Shown in pieces: positions 16,433 to 25,391 of a stretch of DNA of 46,370 bases. A program made the translations under genes and the position numbers. The stretch comes from Actinomycetes bacterium (GTDB lineage Bacteria > Actinomycetota > Actinomycetes > Propionibacteriales > Propionibacteriaceae). The notes beneath the pieces were generated by a model that made no database searches, was not told the origin of the DNA, and saw only the letters and a list, made by a program, of their open reading frames with translations. Location: positions 1-46,370 of the forward strand of contig JAEZVO010000013.1 of the NCBI GenBank assembly GCA_023443125.1, read 5' to 3'. The stretch's first letter is position 1, and each line of letters starts with the position of its first letter.

Positions 16433-17704
16433 GTGATTCTTCTCGCAATTGATCAGGTCATTTTCTGGACAGTCATCGGCCTCGTGGGGTTGGCCATCGT
16501 CGTGGGCGGCGTGGTGGTGTTCCGCGACAACAAGCGCGCCCGTTTGGAAGGCCGCGACAAGCCCGAGCTCGATTCCCGCGATGAGGAACCCCCCGCCGCC
16601 GACGTCGAAGCCCCGCCAGCTGATGAGGGCCCCGTCGGTGAGGAGGTCGGTGACGAGCCGCCGCTGGTGGATGTCTCTGGCACGGCTGTGCCCGAGGTGG
16701 AGCAACCCGCTTCGGAAGCGCCCGCCGAGGTAGCGCCTTCCGACGAGGATGCCGCTCCGCGGGCGCCGCTCGACCAGCCGGAAGCACCGAAGTCGAGGCT
16801 CGCCAGGCTGCGTCGCAGGCTCGCCGGTTCCAACAACGCGCTGGCGCGTGCGCTGGCTGATCTGTTGTCGTCGAACAAGATCGATGACGAAACGTGGGAT
16901 GACTTCGAGATGACGCTCATCAGCTCCGACTTGGGCGTGGGCCCGACGACGGAGCTCACCGAGGCGCTGCGCAAGGAGCTCGCCGTCGACGGTGTGTCTG
17001 ACCCCGAGCAGGCAAAGCGCGTGCTGCGCTCCGAGCTGGTGAAGCTCGTCGATCCGAGCCTCGACCGCACCCTCAACCTCGAGAAGGACGGCGACAACCC
17101 CGCGGTGGTGCTCGTCGTGGGTGTGAACGGCACCGGAAAGACCACGACGGTGGGCAAGCTTGCCCGCGTGCTCGTCGCGGAGGGCAAGTCGGTGCTGCTG
17201 GGTGCGGCCGATACCTTCCGTGCTGCCGCCGCAGAACAGCTTGTGACGTGGGGTGAGCGCGTCGGCGTCGACACGGTGCGCAGCAACGAGGGTGCCGACC
17301 CGGCGTCGGTGGCCTTCGACGCAGTGGCGAAGGGCGTGGAGCAAGGGGTCGACGTGGTCATCGTCGACACCGCTGGCCGCCTGCACACTAAGTCGGGCCT
17401 CATGGACGAGCTTGGCAAGGTGAAGCGCGTCATCGAAAAGAAGGCGAAGGTCTCCGAGGTGCTCCTCGTGCTCGACGCCACCACCGGCCAAAATGGCCTC
17501 ACGCAGGCGCGCATCTTCCGCGAGGTTGTGGATGTCACCGGCGTGGTGCTCACCAAGCTCGACGGCTCCGCGAAGGGCGGCATTGTCGTGCAGGTGCAGC
17601 GCGAACTCGGTGTGCCGGTGAAGCTCATCGGGTTGGGCGAGGGCGTCGACGACCTCGCGCCGTTCGACACCGACGGGTTCGTGGCGGGCATCCTGGGGGA
17701 GTGA
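16433..17704 (+). CDS. ftsY: signal recognition particle receptor FtsY
   Basis: This 423-residue SRP receptor GTPase docks Ffh-ribosome complexes at the membrane. It has an N-terminal membrane helix (about 8-31), an acidic Pro/Glu-rich linker (about 40-115), then the N domain and GTPase. G1 is GVNGTGKTTT (about 229-238), DTAGRL is near 311 and TKLDGSAKGG near 373. I chose GTG 16433 because the membrane helix starts there and TAGGAT lies 7 nt before it. The in-frame GTG-type extension to 16313 runs into the regulator promoter area and looks non-coding. It converges on the amino-acid ABC transporter. Confidence 0.95.
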   Translation: MILLAIDQVIFWTVIGLVGLAIVVGGVVVFRDNKRARLEGRDKPELDSRDEEPPAADVEAPPADEGPVGEEVGDEPPLVDVSGTAVPEVEQPASEAPAEVAPSDEDAAPRAPLDQPEAPKSRLARLRRRLAGSNNALARALADLLSSNKIDDETWDDFEMTLISSDLGVGPTTELTEALRKELAVDGVSDPEQAKRVLRSELVKLVDPSLDRTLNLEKDGDNPAVVLVVGVNGTGKTTTVGKLARVLVAEGKSVLLGAADTFRAAAAEQLVTWGERVGVDTVRSNEGADPASVAFDAVAKGVEQGVDVVIVDTAGRLHTKSGLMDELGKVKRVIEKKAKVSEVLLVLDATTGQNGLTQARIFREVVDVTGVVLTKLDGSAKGGIVVQVQRELGVPVKLIGLGEGVDDLAPFDTDGFVAGILGE

Positions 17705-17715
17705 CGAGCGCCGTC

Positions 17716-17803
17716 GCCGCCTCTGGCGGCGCGTGTTTACGCGCAGACCGATAAAGAATGAGGGATTCCACCGAAAGTGGTAGAATTCCTCATTTCTTAT
17801 CGG
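17716..17803. terminator. terminator region between ftsY and the amino-acid transporter
   Basis: A small GC hairpin (17716-17721 with 17725-17730, loop TCT) is followed by GCGTGTTT. A larger inverted repeat pairs 17748-17763 with 17788-17803 (14 of 16 matches) and has an inner CCAC/GTGG stem. The larger one works on both strands, as expected between convergent genes. Confidence 0.75.
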
Positions 17804-17815
17804 CCATCGGCTCCG

Positions 17816-18577
17816 TTACAACACCTTGGAGAGGAACTCCTTGGTGCGGTTGTGCTGGGGCGAATCGAAGACTTGCTCGGGGGTGCCTTCTTCGACGAGT
17901 TCACCGTCGGACATGAACATCACCCAGTCGGCCACCTCGCGGGCGAATCCCATCTCGTGCGTTACGAGCACCATGGTCATGCCCTCGTCGTTCGCGAGGT
18001 ACTTGATGACGTCGAGCACTTCGCCCACCATCTCCGGGTCGAGTGCCGACGTGGCCTCGTCGAACAGCATCACGTCGGGTTTCATCGCGAGTGCGCGGGC
18101 GATCGCCACACGCTGCTTCTGCCCACCGGATAGCGACCTGGGCATCGCGTCAGCCTTATCGGTGAGCTGCACCCTCTCCAGCAGCTTCATGGCGCGTTCT
18201 TTCGCCTCAGCTTTCGAAGATTTCTTGAGCGTAGTGGGCGCCAATATGATGTTTTCCAGCACTGTTTTGTGCGGGAACAGGTTGAAGTGCTGGAACACCA
18301 TGCCGATCTTCTGCCGGATGGTGTTGATGTCGTTGCTCTTGTCAGCGAGAGTGGTTCCTTCGTAGACAATGTCGCCCGACGTCGCCTCCTCCAGCCGGTT
18401 GAGGCAGCGCAGGAACGTGGATTTGCCGGAGCCCGACGGCCCGATCACTACGACCACTTCGCTCTGCCGAATCGTGGTGTTGATCCCCTTGAGCACTTCG
18501 TGGTCGCCGAACGATTTGTGGAGGTCGCGTACCTCGAGCACTACGTCTTGGTCGTCTCGGTTCTGGTCGGTGGTCAC
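17816..18577 (-). CDS. glnQ: polar amino-acid ABC transporter ATPase
   Basis: This 253-residue ATPase is of the GlnQ/HisP type. It has Walker A GPSGSGKST (about 46-54), Q-loop MVFQHFNLFPH, signature LSGGQKQR and Walker B VMLFDEATSALDPEM. It powers uptake through the fused binding-protein/permease encoded just upstream. Start GTG 18577 overlaps that gene's stop (GTGA). The glutamine or other polar amino-acid specificity is inferred from family resemblance only. Confidence 0.9.
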   Translation of the reverse strand: MTTDQNRDDQDVVLEVRDLHKSFGDHEVLKGINTTIRQSEVVVVIGPSGSGKSTFLRCLNRLEEATSGDIVYEGTTLADKSNDINTIRQKIGMVFQHFNLFPHKTVLENIILAPTTLKKSSKAEAKERAMKLLERVQLTDKADAMPRSLSGGQKQRVAIARALAMKPDVMLFDEATSALDPEMVGEVLDVIKYLANDEGMTMVLVTHEMGFAREVADWVMFMSDGELVEEGTPEQVFDSPQHNRTKEFLSKVL

Positions 18578-20049
18578 TTGTTGAACCTCCTGTCGAGGAA
18601 GTTAGAGAGCATGGTCAAGAGCATGATGACGATGAAGTAGAGCGCGCCGACGATCAGCCACATCTCGAACGAGCGCAGGTTCTGCGAAATGATCGAGCGC
18701 CCGCGATAGGTGAGCTCCGCGAGGCCCAACACGGCGAGAATCGACGTGTCTTTCAGCGTCATGATGAACTGGTTGATAGCTGCGGGTGTGGCGATCTTGA
18801 TGGCCTGCGGGGCCACCACCTTGCTCATGGTTTGCGTCCAGTTGAGGCCCAGCGAACGGGCAGCCTCAGACTGGCCAATATCGACTGACTGGATGCCACC
18901 ACGGACGATCTCCGTCATGTAGGCTCCGGCGTTCAGTGAGAGCACCAGGATGCCGGTCCAGAGAATGTCGGCCTTGATGCCGAGCACGGCCGGAACGCCG
19001 AGGTAGAAGAAGAACGCCTGCACCAGCAATGGGGTGCCTCGGAACACATTCACGTAGATGTCTGCGATCCAGCGCAGCACCTTGACTCCGGAGACTTTCG
19101 CGAATCCGAACACGATGCCCAGCGCAGAGGCAAATACGATCGCGGCAAGCGTGACGAGCATCGTGATGCCAAGCGCCTGCAGCAAGGAAGGCAGCGTCTC
19201 CTTCAGCAGCTCCCAGAAGCTCGATTTCTCCTTCGCTGTGCCCTCTCCGAGCCACTTCTCGGAGATCTCGTCGTAGGTGCCGTTTTGTTTCATCGTCTCG
19301 AGACCCTCGTTGAACGCAGCCAGGAGCTCGGGGTTCTTGCCTTTAGCAACGGCGAAGCCGAGGTTACCCACCGGGATAGGGTCGAGTACTAGCTCGAGGC
19401 CGTTGCCGGTCTGCGAACCGTACGCCAGCACGGGGTAGTCGTCCATAACACCGACGGCGCGCCCGGCGAGGACTTCCTCGTACATCGTCGCGGAGTCTTC
19501 GAGCGAGCGAACCTTGAAACCGTGCTCCTCGGCGAGTTCGCGAGCGTGCGTCTCACTCAACGAGCCGGTCTTGGCCATGATGGTCTGGCCCTTCAAGTCG
19601 TCCCACGACTGGTACTTCTCACCCTCGCCGTCCTTCACTGCGAGAGAGAGCTGTGTTTCCAGATAGGGCTCAGAGAAATCGAAAACCTGCTTACGTTCCT
19701 CGGTGATGCCAGCGGCGGCCATAAGCCCGTCGGCCTGCCCGGACGTGACAGCTTGAATGGCGGCGTCGAAGCCGAGCGGCTTCCAAGTCACCTTGAACCC
19801 TTGCACCTCGGCAATCGCCTCGGTGAGTTCAATGTCCAACCCGCTCAGCTCATCCTTGCCGCCGAGTCCGGGCACGATGTGCGGTGGGAACGACGTATCG
19901 GTGGCGATTTCGTAGGTCTTACCCTCCGCGGCGGAGGCCTCTCCGTCGGCATACGCCGTGAGCGGGGAGAGCCCCAGCAGTACGACGATGAGGCCCGCAA
20001 TCCAGGCTAGTATGCGGGGTGTCTTTCTTGCTTCGGCTCGTCGGCGCAT
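18574..20049 (-). CDS. amino-acid ABC transporter, fused substrate-binding protein and permease
   Basis: This 491-residue protein joins two functions usually on separate genes. After an N-terminal signal/membrane segment (about 12-35), residues about 45-270 form a PBPb-type amino-acid-binding domain (YEIATDTSFPPHI, FDFSEPYLETQLSLAV). Residues about 285-491 form a five-helix HisM/GlnP-type permease with the EAA-like loop EAARSLGLNWTQTMSKVVAPQ. Similar fusions are known in lactic acid bacteria (GlnPH). ATG 20049 has GGAAGGA upstream; an in-frame extension to 20094 has none. With glnQ it makes a complete importer. Confidence 0.92.
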   Translation of the reverse strand: MRRRAEARKTPRILAWIAGLIVVLLGLSPLTAYADGEASAAEGKTYEIATDTSFPPHIVPGLGGKDELSGLDIELTEAIAEVQGFKVTWKPLGFDAAIQAVTSGQADGLMAAAGITEERKQVFDFSEPYLETQLSLAVKDGEGEKYQSWDDLKGQTIMAKTGSLSETHARELAEEHGFKVRSLEDSATMYEEVLAGRAVGVMDDYPVLAYGSQTGNGLELVLDPIPVGNLGFAVAKGKNPELLAAFNEGLETMKQNGTYDEISEKWLGEGTAKEKSSFWELLKETLPSLLQALGITMLVTLAAIVFASALGIVFGFAKVSGVKVLRWIADIYVNVFRGTPLLVQAFFFYLGVPAVLGIKADILWTGILVLSLNAGAYMTEIVRGGIQSVDIGQSEAARSLGLNWTQTMSKVVAPQAIKIATPAAINQFIMTLKDTSILAVLGLAELTYRGRSIISQNLRSFEMWLIVGALYFIVIMLLTMLSNFLDRRFNK

Positions 20050-20314
20050 GGATTCCTTCCGTAGATGTACCGTCCGTATTGCCTCGTTAAGCACCCTATG
20101 GGCTTGCTGTGTGTTTGCGCTACTGCTTACAAAAAAGCTGGATGCGCAGATTGCGGTGTGAGCGAGGATTCCCTATGGACCTTCCGCGACGAGGAGGTCG
20201 CGCTGAGTCTCGACACGAACGCCCGGTGAACCCCGACGGTCACGCGGGCGACTGCTTCGATGGCCGGCTCGGGCTATCCTTAGGCGGGTACCCGAATTCG
20301 AGAAGGATCCTCCG
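20050..20314. other. divergent promoter region of the amino-acid transporter and ffh
   Basis: There is no convincing gene. TATCCT at 20275-20280 is a candidate -10 box for ffh with a leader of about 28 nt. Confidence 0.4.
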
Positions 20315-21907
20315 TTGTTTGACACGCTGCAAGACCGCCTCTCCTCCGTGTTCAAGGGACTGCGCGCCAAGGGCCGGCTCACGGAAGACGATGTGAACTC
20401 GACGCTGCGCGAGATTCGCATCGCTCTGCTCGAAGCAGACGTCAACTTGGGCGTGGTCAAGGAATTCGTCGCAGCGATCAAGGAACGCCTCGTCGGGCTG
20501 GAAATCTCGAAGGCGCTCAACCCGACCCAACAAATCGTCAAGGCCGTCAACGAAGAGCTCGTCAACATCCTCGGCGGCGAGGCGCGCCCCATCCGGTTCG
20601 CGAAGAACCCGCCGACGGTCATCATGCTCGCTGGCTTGCAGGGTGCGGGTAAAACCACTCTGGCAGGCAAGCTCGCTCAATACCTCAAGAACGACCACCA
20701 CTCGCCGCTGCTGGTTGCCGCTGACCTGCAGCGTCCGAATGCCGTGAATCAGCTGCAGATCGTGGGTGAGCGCGCCGGCGTGCACGTGTTCGCGCCCGAG
20801 CCGGGCAACGGGGTTGGTGACCCGGTGCAGGTGGCTCGTGACGCGATCAAGCACGCGGAGCGCCGACTCTTCGACGTGGTCATTGTCGACACCGCTGGCC
20901 GCCTGGGCGTCGACGAAGAGCTGATGCAGCAGGCCTCGGACATCAAGGCCGCCGTGCACCCCGACGAGACGCTGTTCGTCGTCGACGCAATGATCGGCCA
21001 AGACGCCGTCAACACCGCCAAAGCCTTTGATGAGGGTGTCGGCGTCGACGGTGTCGTCCTCACCAAACTCGACGGTGACGCCCGCGGTGGCGCCGCGCTG
21101 TCGATCGCGCGTGTGCTCGGCAAGCCCATCATGTTCGCCTCGAATGGCGAGAAGCTGCAAGACTTCGACCTTTTCCATCCCGACCGCATGGCCAGCCGCA
21201 TCCTCGGCATGGGCGACATGCTCACGCTCATCGAGCAAGCCGAGAAGACCTTCGACGCGGAACAGTCACGCGAGGCTGCCGAGAAGCTCATGGGCGGCAA
21301 ATCCAAGTTCGGGCTCAATGACTTCCTGAACCAGATGCGCCAGCTGCGCAAGATGGGGCCACTGTCGAAGATCCTCGGGATGCTGCCTGGTGCCGCACAG
21401 CACAAGGACGCCATCGACGGCATCGACGAGCGCGAGATCGACCGCATCGAGGCCATCATCTGCTCGATGACACCCAAGGAACGCGACGACGTGTCCATCC
21501 TCAACGGGTCACGTCGCGCACGCATTGCGAAGGGTGCGGGCGTCGAGGTGTCGGACGTCAACAATCTCGTGAACCGCTTCGTCGATGCCCGTAAGTTGAT
21601 GGAGCAGATGGCCGGAGGAGGGTTCCCCGGCATGGGCGGGATGCCCGGCATGGGAGGTTTCCCAGGTATGCCAGGCATGGGCGGCGGCCGCCGTCAGCAG
21701 GCGAAGGCGGCCAAGAAGAAGGGCAAGCAGCGCGGCAAGGGTGTCTCGGGCAACCCGGCCAAGCGAGCGCAGCAGGAGAAACAAAAGGCACTGGGTAGGC
21801 AGGCACCGTCGGGTATGGACGGGATGCCGCCGATGCCGCAAAGCATGGACGACTTCGAGCTTCCCCCGGAGCTGCAGAAGATGTTCAAAGACCAGGGCGG
21901 TCTGTAA
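20315..21907 (+). CDS. ffh: signal recognition particle protein Ffh
   Basis: This 530-residue SRP GTPase binds signal peptides and 4.5S RNA. Its N domain is followed by the GTPase with GLQGAGKTT (about 107), DTAGRLGVDEE and TKLDGDARGGAAL. A methionine-rich M domain starts at about 300, and a striking Met/Gly/Pro repeat (GMGGMPGMGGFPGMPGMGG) is near 440. A basic tail ends with a PMPQSMDDFELPPELQKMF motif. The start is TTG 20315, with AAGGA 7 nt upstream. No other start gives the conserved MFDTLQDRLSSVFKGL. Confidence 0.96.
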   Translation: MFDTLQDRLSSVFKGLRAKGRLTEDDVNSTLREIRIALLEADVNLGVVKEFVAAIKERLVGLEISKALNPTQQIVKAVNEELVNILGGEARPIRFAKNPPTVIMLAGLQGAGKTTLAGKLAQYLKNDHHSPLLVAADLQRPNAVNQLQIVGERAGVHVFAPEPGNGVGDPVQVARDAIKHAERRLFDVVIVDTAGRLGVDEELMQQASDIKAAVHPDETLFVVDAMIGQDAVNTAKAFDEGVGVDGVVLTKLDGDARGGAALSIARVLGKPIMFASNGEKLQDFDLFHPDRMASRILGMGDMLTLIEQAEKTFDAEQSREAAEKLMGGKSKFGLNDFLNQMRQLRKMGPLSKILGMLPGAAQHKDAIDGIDEREIDRIEAIICSMTPKERDDVSILNGSRRARIAKGAGVEVSDVNNLVNRFVDARKLMEQMAGGGFPGMGGMPGMGGFPGMPGMGGGRRQQAKAAKKKGKQRGKGVSGNPAKRAQQEKQKALGRQAPSGMDGMPPMPQSMDDFELPPELQKMFKDQGGL

Positions 21908-21949
21908 CCCGACAGCGGGGGACGGCACCCAGGTGGTCACGTCGGCGAG

Positions 21950-21955
21950 TAGGCT
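21950..21955 (+). promoter_or_regulatory. -10 hexamer of a probable leaderless transcript (amidohydrolase)
   Basis: TAGGCT followed by 6 nt and ATG 21962, with no ribosome site. Confidence 0.5.
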
Positions 21956-21961
21956 CGCGGT

Positions 21962-23044
21962 ATGGACCAAGCACTGCATATCAACGCCACCGTGCTGCCC
22001 GGCGATGAGCCCGTCGACTTCTGGGTTGTCGATGGACGCATCACCTTCGAGCCAGTCAAACACGCGACGACGCTGGCCTCCGGCGCGTTCGTGCTGCCAG
22101 GACTCGTCGATGCGCACTGCCACATCGGCCTCGGCACCGAAGGAGCTGTCGACGATGCCACCGCCCGCGCCCAAGCTGAGGCCGACCTTGCCGTCGGAGT
22201 CATGCTCATTCGCGACGCCGGCTCGCCGAAAGACACCCGTTCCATGCAGCAAGACCCGACGCTGCCCCGCATCATCCGCTCGGGGCGACACGTCGCCCGC
22301 GCTCGTCGGTACATCCGCAACCTCGCTGAAGAGGTCGAGCCGGAGCAGTTCGTGGAGCAGCTGCGCCACGAGGCGCGCAGCGGCGACGGCTGGGTAAAAT
22401 TCGTAGGCGACTGGATTGACCGCTCCGTGGGCGACCTCGCGCCGAGTTTCCCCGCCGACGTGGTGCGCGAAGCCATCGCTGCCGCCCACGAAGAGGGTGC
22501 GAAGGTGACGTCGCACTGCTTCGCGGAACAATCCGTCGCAGAGATCATCGACGCCGGCGCCGACTGCATCGAGCACGGCACGGGGCTCGACGACGACCAG
22601 ATCGCCGTCATGGCGGAACACGGCATCGCGTTGGTGCCGACGATGATCAACCTCGCGCGCTTCACCGACTACGCGGCGCAGGGTGAAGCCAAGTTCCCCA
22701 CCTACAGCGCACACATGCGCGACCTGCATGCCAGGCGCTACGAGACCATCGGGAAAGCCTACGAGGCGGGCATTCCCATTTACACAGGCACCGACGCGGG
22801 CACCGTCATCCAGCACGGCCGTGTCATCGACGAGATCGAGGAGCTCGCCAAGGTTGGCGGCGTTGAGTTCGCGCTCGGCGCCGCGAGTTGGCGGGCGAGG
22901 GAGTGGCTCGGCGTCGACGCCGTCGTAGAGGGGGCCAGTGCTGACTTCGTGGTCTACAGTGAGGATCCGCGCCGTGCGCTGCAAACGCTGCGGTCCCCGC
23001 TTCACCGTGTGCTTCGAGGAAAGGTACTAGCCGACCATGTCTGA
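21962..23044 (+). CDS. metal-dependent amidohydrolase
   Basis: This 360-residue TIM-barrel hydrolase of the imidazolonepropionase/prolidase-like amidohydrolase superfamily has DAHCHIG (HxH near 52-54), a candidate metal-bridging Lys in WVKFVGDW, His in VTSHCF and IEHGTG, and the catalytic Asp in TGTDAGT near 275. The substrate is unknown; cyclic amides or dipeptides are common in the family. It overlaps sppA by 8 nt, so the two are co-translated. Confidence 0.85.
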   Translation: MDQALHINATVLPGDEPVDFWVVDGRITFEPVKHATTLASGAFVLPGLVDAHCHIGLGTEGAVDDATARAQAEADLAVGVMLIRDAGSPKDTRSMQQDPTLPRIIRSGRHVARARRYIRNLAEEVEPEQFVEQLRHEARSGDGWVKFVGDWIDRSVGDLAPSFPADVVREAIAAAHEEGAKVTSHCFAEQSVAEIIDAGADCIEHGTGLDDDQIAVMAEHGIALVPTMINLARFTDYAAQGEAKFPTYSAHMRDLHARRYETIGKAYEAGIPIYTGTDAGTVIQHGRVIDEIEELAKVGGVEFALGAASWRAREWLGVDAVVEGASADFVVYSEDPRRALQTLRSPLHRVLRGKVLADHV

Positions 23045-24296
23045 TCTGCCGCCGCCCCATCAGGATCCGAAGAACGAACCGAACCCGGGTCCGTCTTCGC
23101 AGGCTCCGCAGTCTGCGCCCAGTGCTAGCAGTCAGCCAGGCTCCTGGCAGGCCAATGCGGCTCCAACGCCGCAGCCCCGCCCGGGCTACGCCCCGAAACC
23201 TCAGAAACAGCCCGGTGGATTCAGCCGTGGCTTCGGCTCCGGCATGGGCTTCGCACTCGGCCTGGGTGTGGTGCTCACCGTGAGCTCGATTCTGTCGGGC
23301 CTCATCTTCCTCGGCATGCTCGCAGTGACGTTGAAGGACGTCGAGGGCGACGCGACCACCACGCTTAAGACGGTGTGGGGCAACAGCAGCGCCGAGGGGC
23401 GTCTGCGCGCCATCTCGATTGCCGGCCCCATCCTGGCCGACGCCAGCGACGGATCGGTGCTCAGCGCCGGCACCTACGGCTACGAGGTTGCCGACATGAT
23501 TCGTTCGCTCGACAAGGACGACTCGTCGGGCCTGATTCTGCTCATGAACACCCCGGGCGGATCCATTCCAGGTTCCGCGGCGATTGCCGACGCAGTGAGC
23601 GACTACCAGGAACGCACCGGCCAGAAGGTCTTGGCGCACGTGTCCAGCATGTCGGCATCCGGGGGCGTCTACTCATCGTCGTCCGCCGACGAAATCTGGG
23701 CCGACGAAGGCTCGTTGGTGGGCTCGATCGGCGTCATCTCCGGCCCATTCCAGCGCTACACCAACGTCACCGCACTAGGTAGCACACTCTTCAAGGCCGG
23801 CGTGACGGCCGAAAAGATCGAGCAGGAGTACCTGAGCGCCGGTAAGGGCAAGGCCTTCGGAGATCCGTTCGCAGGCATGAGCGACGAGCAGAAAGCCAAG
23901 TGGATGGAGGGTATCAACGCCTCCTACGACAAGTTCGTGCAGCGCATGGTTGAAGGCCGCGGCATGGACGAGAAGGTGATCCGCGACGAGATGGGCGCCG
24001 GCATGTTCAGCGGTGAGAAGGCCATCGAGTACAAGCTCATCAACGGTGTGAAGAACCGCGACGAGTTCTTCCGCTATGCCGCCGAGCAGGCTGGGCTGGA
24101 CCCGTCGGAGACGAAGGTTGAGATGATTGCCGATGAGCGCGGATTCCTGCAGGGCTTCCTCGGAGTGAAGCGCGCCTATGGGCAAGCTCCCGCGGTGCAG
24201 CAGGGAGAAGGCGTTGTGCCGCAGCTGAGCCAAGCCATCTGCAGCCGCCACGCCATCTTGGCCTACCACGGGGCACCCACCGCGGCGTGCGGTTAA
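23037..24296 (+). CDS. sppA: signal peptide peptidase SppA-type serine protease (S49)
   Basis: This 419-residue membrane protease has a Pro/Gln-rich cytoplasmic N-terminus (1-60), one membrane helix (about 75-100) and an S49 domain. VSSMSASGGVYSSSSAD contains the catalytic Ser at about 208. Lys270 or Lys272 in SAGKGKAFGDPF is the likely general base. NTPGGSIPGS is the conserved oxyanion region. It degrades leftover signal peptides in the membrane. It shares an 8-nt overlap with the amidohydrolase and converges on a metallopeptidase gene across a strong hairpin. Confidence 0.9.
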   Translation: MSDLPPPHQDPKNEPNPGPSSQAPQSAPSASSQPGSWQANAAPTPQPRPGYAPKPQKQPGGFSRGFGSGMGFALGLGVVLTVSSILSGLIFLGMLAVTLKDVEGDATTTLKTVWGNSSAEGRLRAISIAGPILADASDGSVLSAGTYGYEVADMIRSLDKDDSSGLILLMNTPGGSIPGSAAIADAVSDYQERTGQKVLAHVSSMSASGGVYSSSSADEIWADEGSLVGSIGVISGPFQRYTNVTALGSTLFKAGVTAEKIEQEYLSAGKGKAFGDPFAGMSDEQKAKWMEGINASYDKFVQRMVEGRGMDEKVIRDEMGAGMFSGEKAIEYKLINGVKNRDEFFRYAAEQAGLDPSETKVEMIADERGFLQGFLGVKRAYGQAPAVQQGEGVVPQLSQAICSRHAILAYHGAPTAACG

Positions 24297-24307
24297 CGGT
24301 TTGCGGG

Positions 24308-24337
24308 GCTTGGCTGGGTAATCATCCCCAGCCAAGC
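24308..24337. terminator. bidirectional terminator between sppA and the metallopeptidase
   Basis: Perfect 11-bp inverted repeat, 24308-24318 with 24327-24337, loop of 8 nt, spanning the metallopeptidase stop codon. There is no clear T-run. Confidence 0.7.
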
Positions 24338-24675
24338 TCGTGCAGCCGGCCTTCCTCGATGCCGTGGTAGTGGCCCAGCTCGTGCACCAGCGTGATGGTC
24401 ACCTCGTCGGCGAGCTCGTCGAGGCTGTTACACATCCTCGTCAGTGGTCCCTTGAACAGCACGATGCGGTCGGGGAGTTGTCCGAAGTAGCTGCTGTCTC
24501 GCTCGGTGAGCGCATGTCCCTCGTACACACCCAGCGTGTCGGAGCCGTCCTCGGGTTCATCTTCGACGACGAACACAAGGTTGTCGACGTGTTCCAGGAG
24601 TTCGTCAGGGATCTCGTCGAAGGTGTCGTCGACGAGCGCGTCGAAGTCCTCGTCTGAGATATCGATGGGCGCCAT
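24322..24675 (-). CDS. zincin-like metallopeptidase family protein (PF06262 type)
   Basis: This 117-residue protein is strongly acidic in its first third (DISDEDFDALVDDTFDEIPDEL begins after MAPI). It ends with the zinc site HELGHYHGIEEGRLHELGWG, an HExxH-like motif in which the third position is Leu (HELGH). It matches the small minimal gluzincin family common in Actinobacteria; the substrate is unknown. ATG 24675 is preceded by TAGGCT at 7 nt and no ribosome site, suggesting a leaderless message. Confidence 0.85.
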   Translation of the reverse strand: MAPIDISDEDFDALVDDTFDEIPDELLEHVDNLVFVVEDEPEDGSDTLGVYEGHALTERDSSYFGQLPDRIVLFKGPLTRMCNSLDELADEVTITLVHELGHYHGIEEGRLHELGWG

Positions 24676-24682
24676 GCTTCGG

Positions 24683-24688
24683 AGCCTA
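24683..24688 (-). promoter_or_regulatory. -10 hexamer of a probable leaderless transcript (metallopeptidase)
   Basis: On the minus strand TAGGCT, then 7 nt, then ATG 24675. ATGACG 17 bp upstream of the hexamer (plus 24706-24711) resembles a -35 box. Confidence 0.5.
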
Positions 24689-24867
24689 CATTCGGGAAGC
24701 AATGGCGTCATTAGGCGTACGTGCAGCACTCTGGCACAATGAACGATGCACCTTTTTGTCTGGAGCCCTCTCTCATCCAGGCGGAAAGCCCCCTGGTTTG
24801 CGAGAACTCGTGCCCCACACGTGCTCTCGCCGCCCCAAACTGCACAACAATAGGAGTATCCACCAAC

Positions 24868-25389
24868 GTGGCAACTAAGATTCGTCTGAAGCGCATGGGC
24901 AAGATCCGCTCGCCCCACTACCGCATCATCGTCATCGACGAGCGCAAGAAGCGCGACGGGCAGGCTATCGAGGAAATCGGCCTGTACCACCCCAAGAACG
25001 ACCCGTCTGTCATCCAGCTCGACTCGGAGCGCGCCCAGTACTGGCTCTCCGTCGGCGCACAGCCCACAGAGGCTGTCGTGGCCATCATGAAGCGCACGGG
25101 TGACTGGCAGAAGTTCACCGGCGACAAGTCGCCGTCGGGCATCGACCCGCAGCCTGAGCGTCGTGACCGCGAGGCCGAGTTCGCGAAGGCCCTCGCCGAA
25201 GACTCCGACGCCACCGCTCCCGCCATTACCAAGGCGCAGGAGAAGAAGGCCGCTGAGGAAGCTGAGAAGAAGGCTGCCGAAGAGGCTGAGAAGAAGGCTG
25301 CTGAAGAAGCTGCCGAGGCCGACGAGCCCGCCAAGGTCGACGACGCTGCGGAAGCTCAGGCTGAGGGCGACGACAAGGCTGAGGCCTGA
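24868..25389 (+). CDS. rpsP: 30S ribosomal protein S16 with long C-terminal extension
   Basis: This is a 173-residue protein. The S16 fold takes the first 85 or so residues (MATKIRLKRMGKIRSPHYRI, GLYHPKNDP, YWLSVGAQPTEAV). A tail of nearly 90 residues follows, containing three copies of an EKKAAEEA unit and ending in acidic, Ala-rich sequence. The E. coli protein has only about 82 residues; extended S16 tails are common in Actinobacteria. GTG 24868 has AGGAG 11 nt upstream. It is first gene of rpsP-khpA-rimM-trmD. Confidence 0.95.
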   Translation: MATKIRLKRMGKIRSPHYRIIVIDERKKRDGQAIEEIGLYHPKNDPSVIQLDSERAQYWLSVGAQPTEAVVAIMKRTGDWQKFTGDKSPSGIDPQPERRDREAEFAKALAEDSDATAPAITKAQEKKAAEEAEKKAAEEAEKKAAEEAAEADEPAKVDDAAEAQAEGDDKAEA

Positions 25390-25391
25390 TC

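Noticed and set aside
25230..25320. Tandem direct repeats within rpsP as a mobile or regulatory repeat
   Set aside because: They are in frame and encode the EKKAAEEA tail, so coding explains them.
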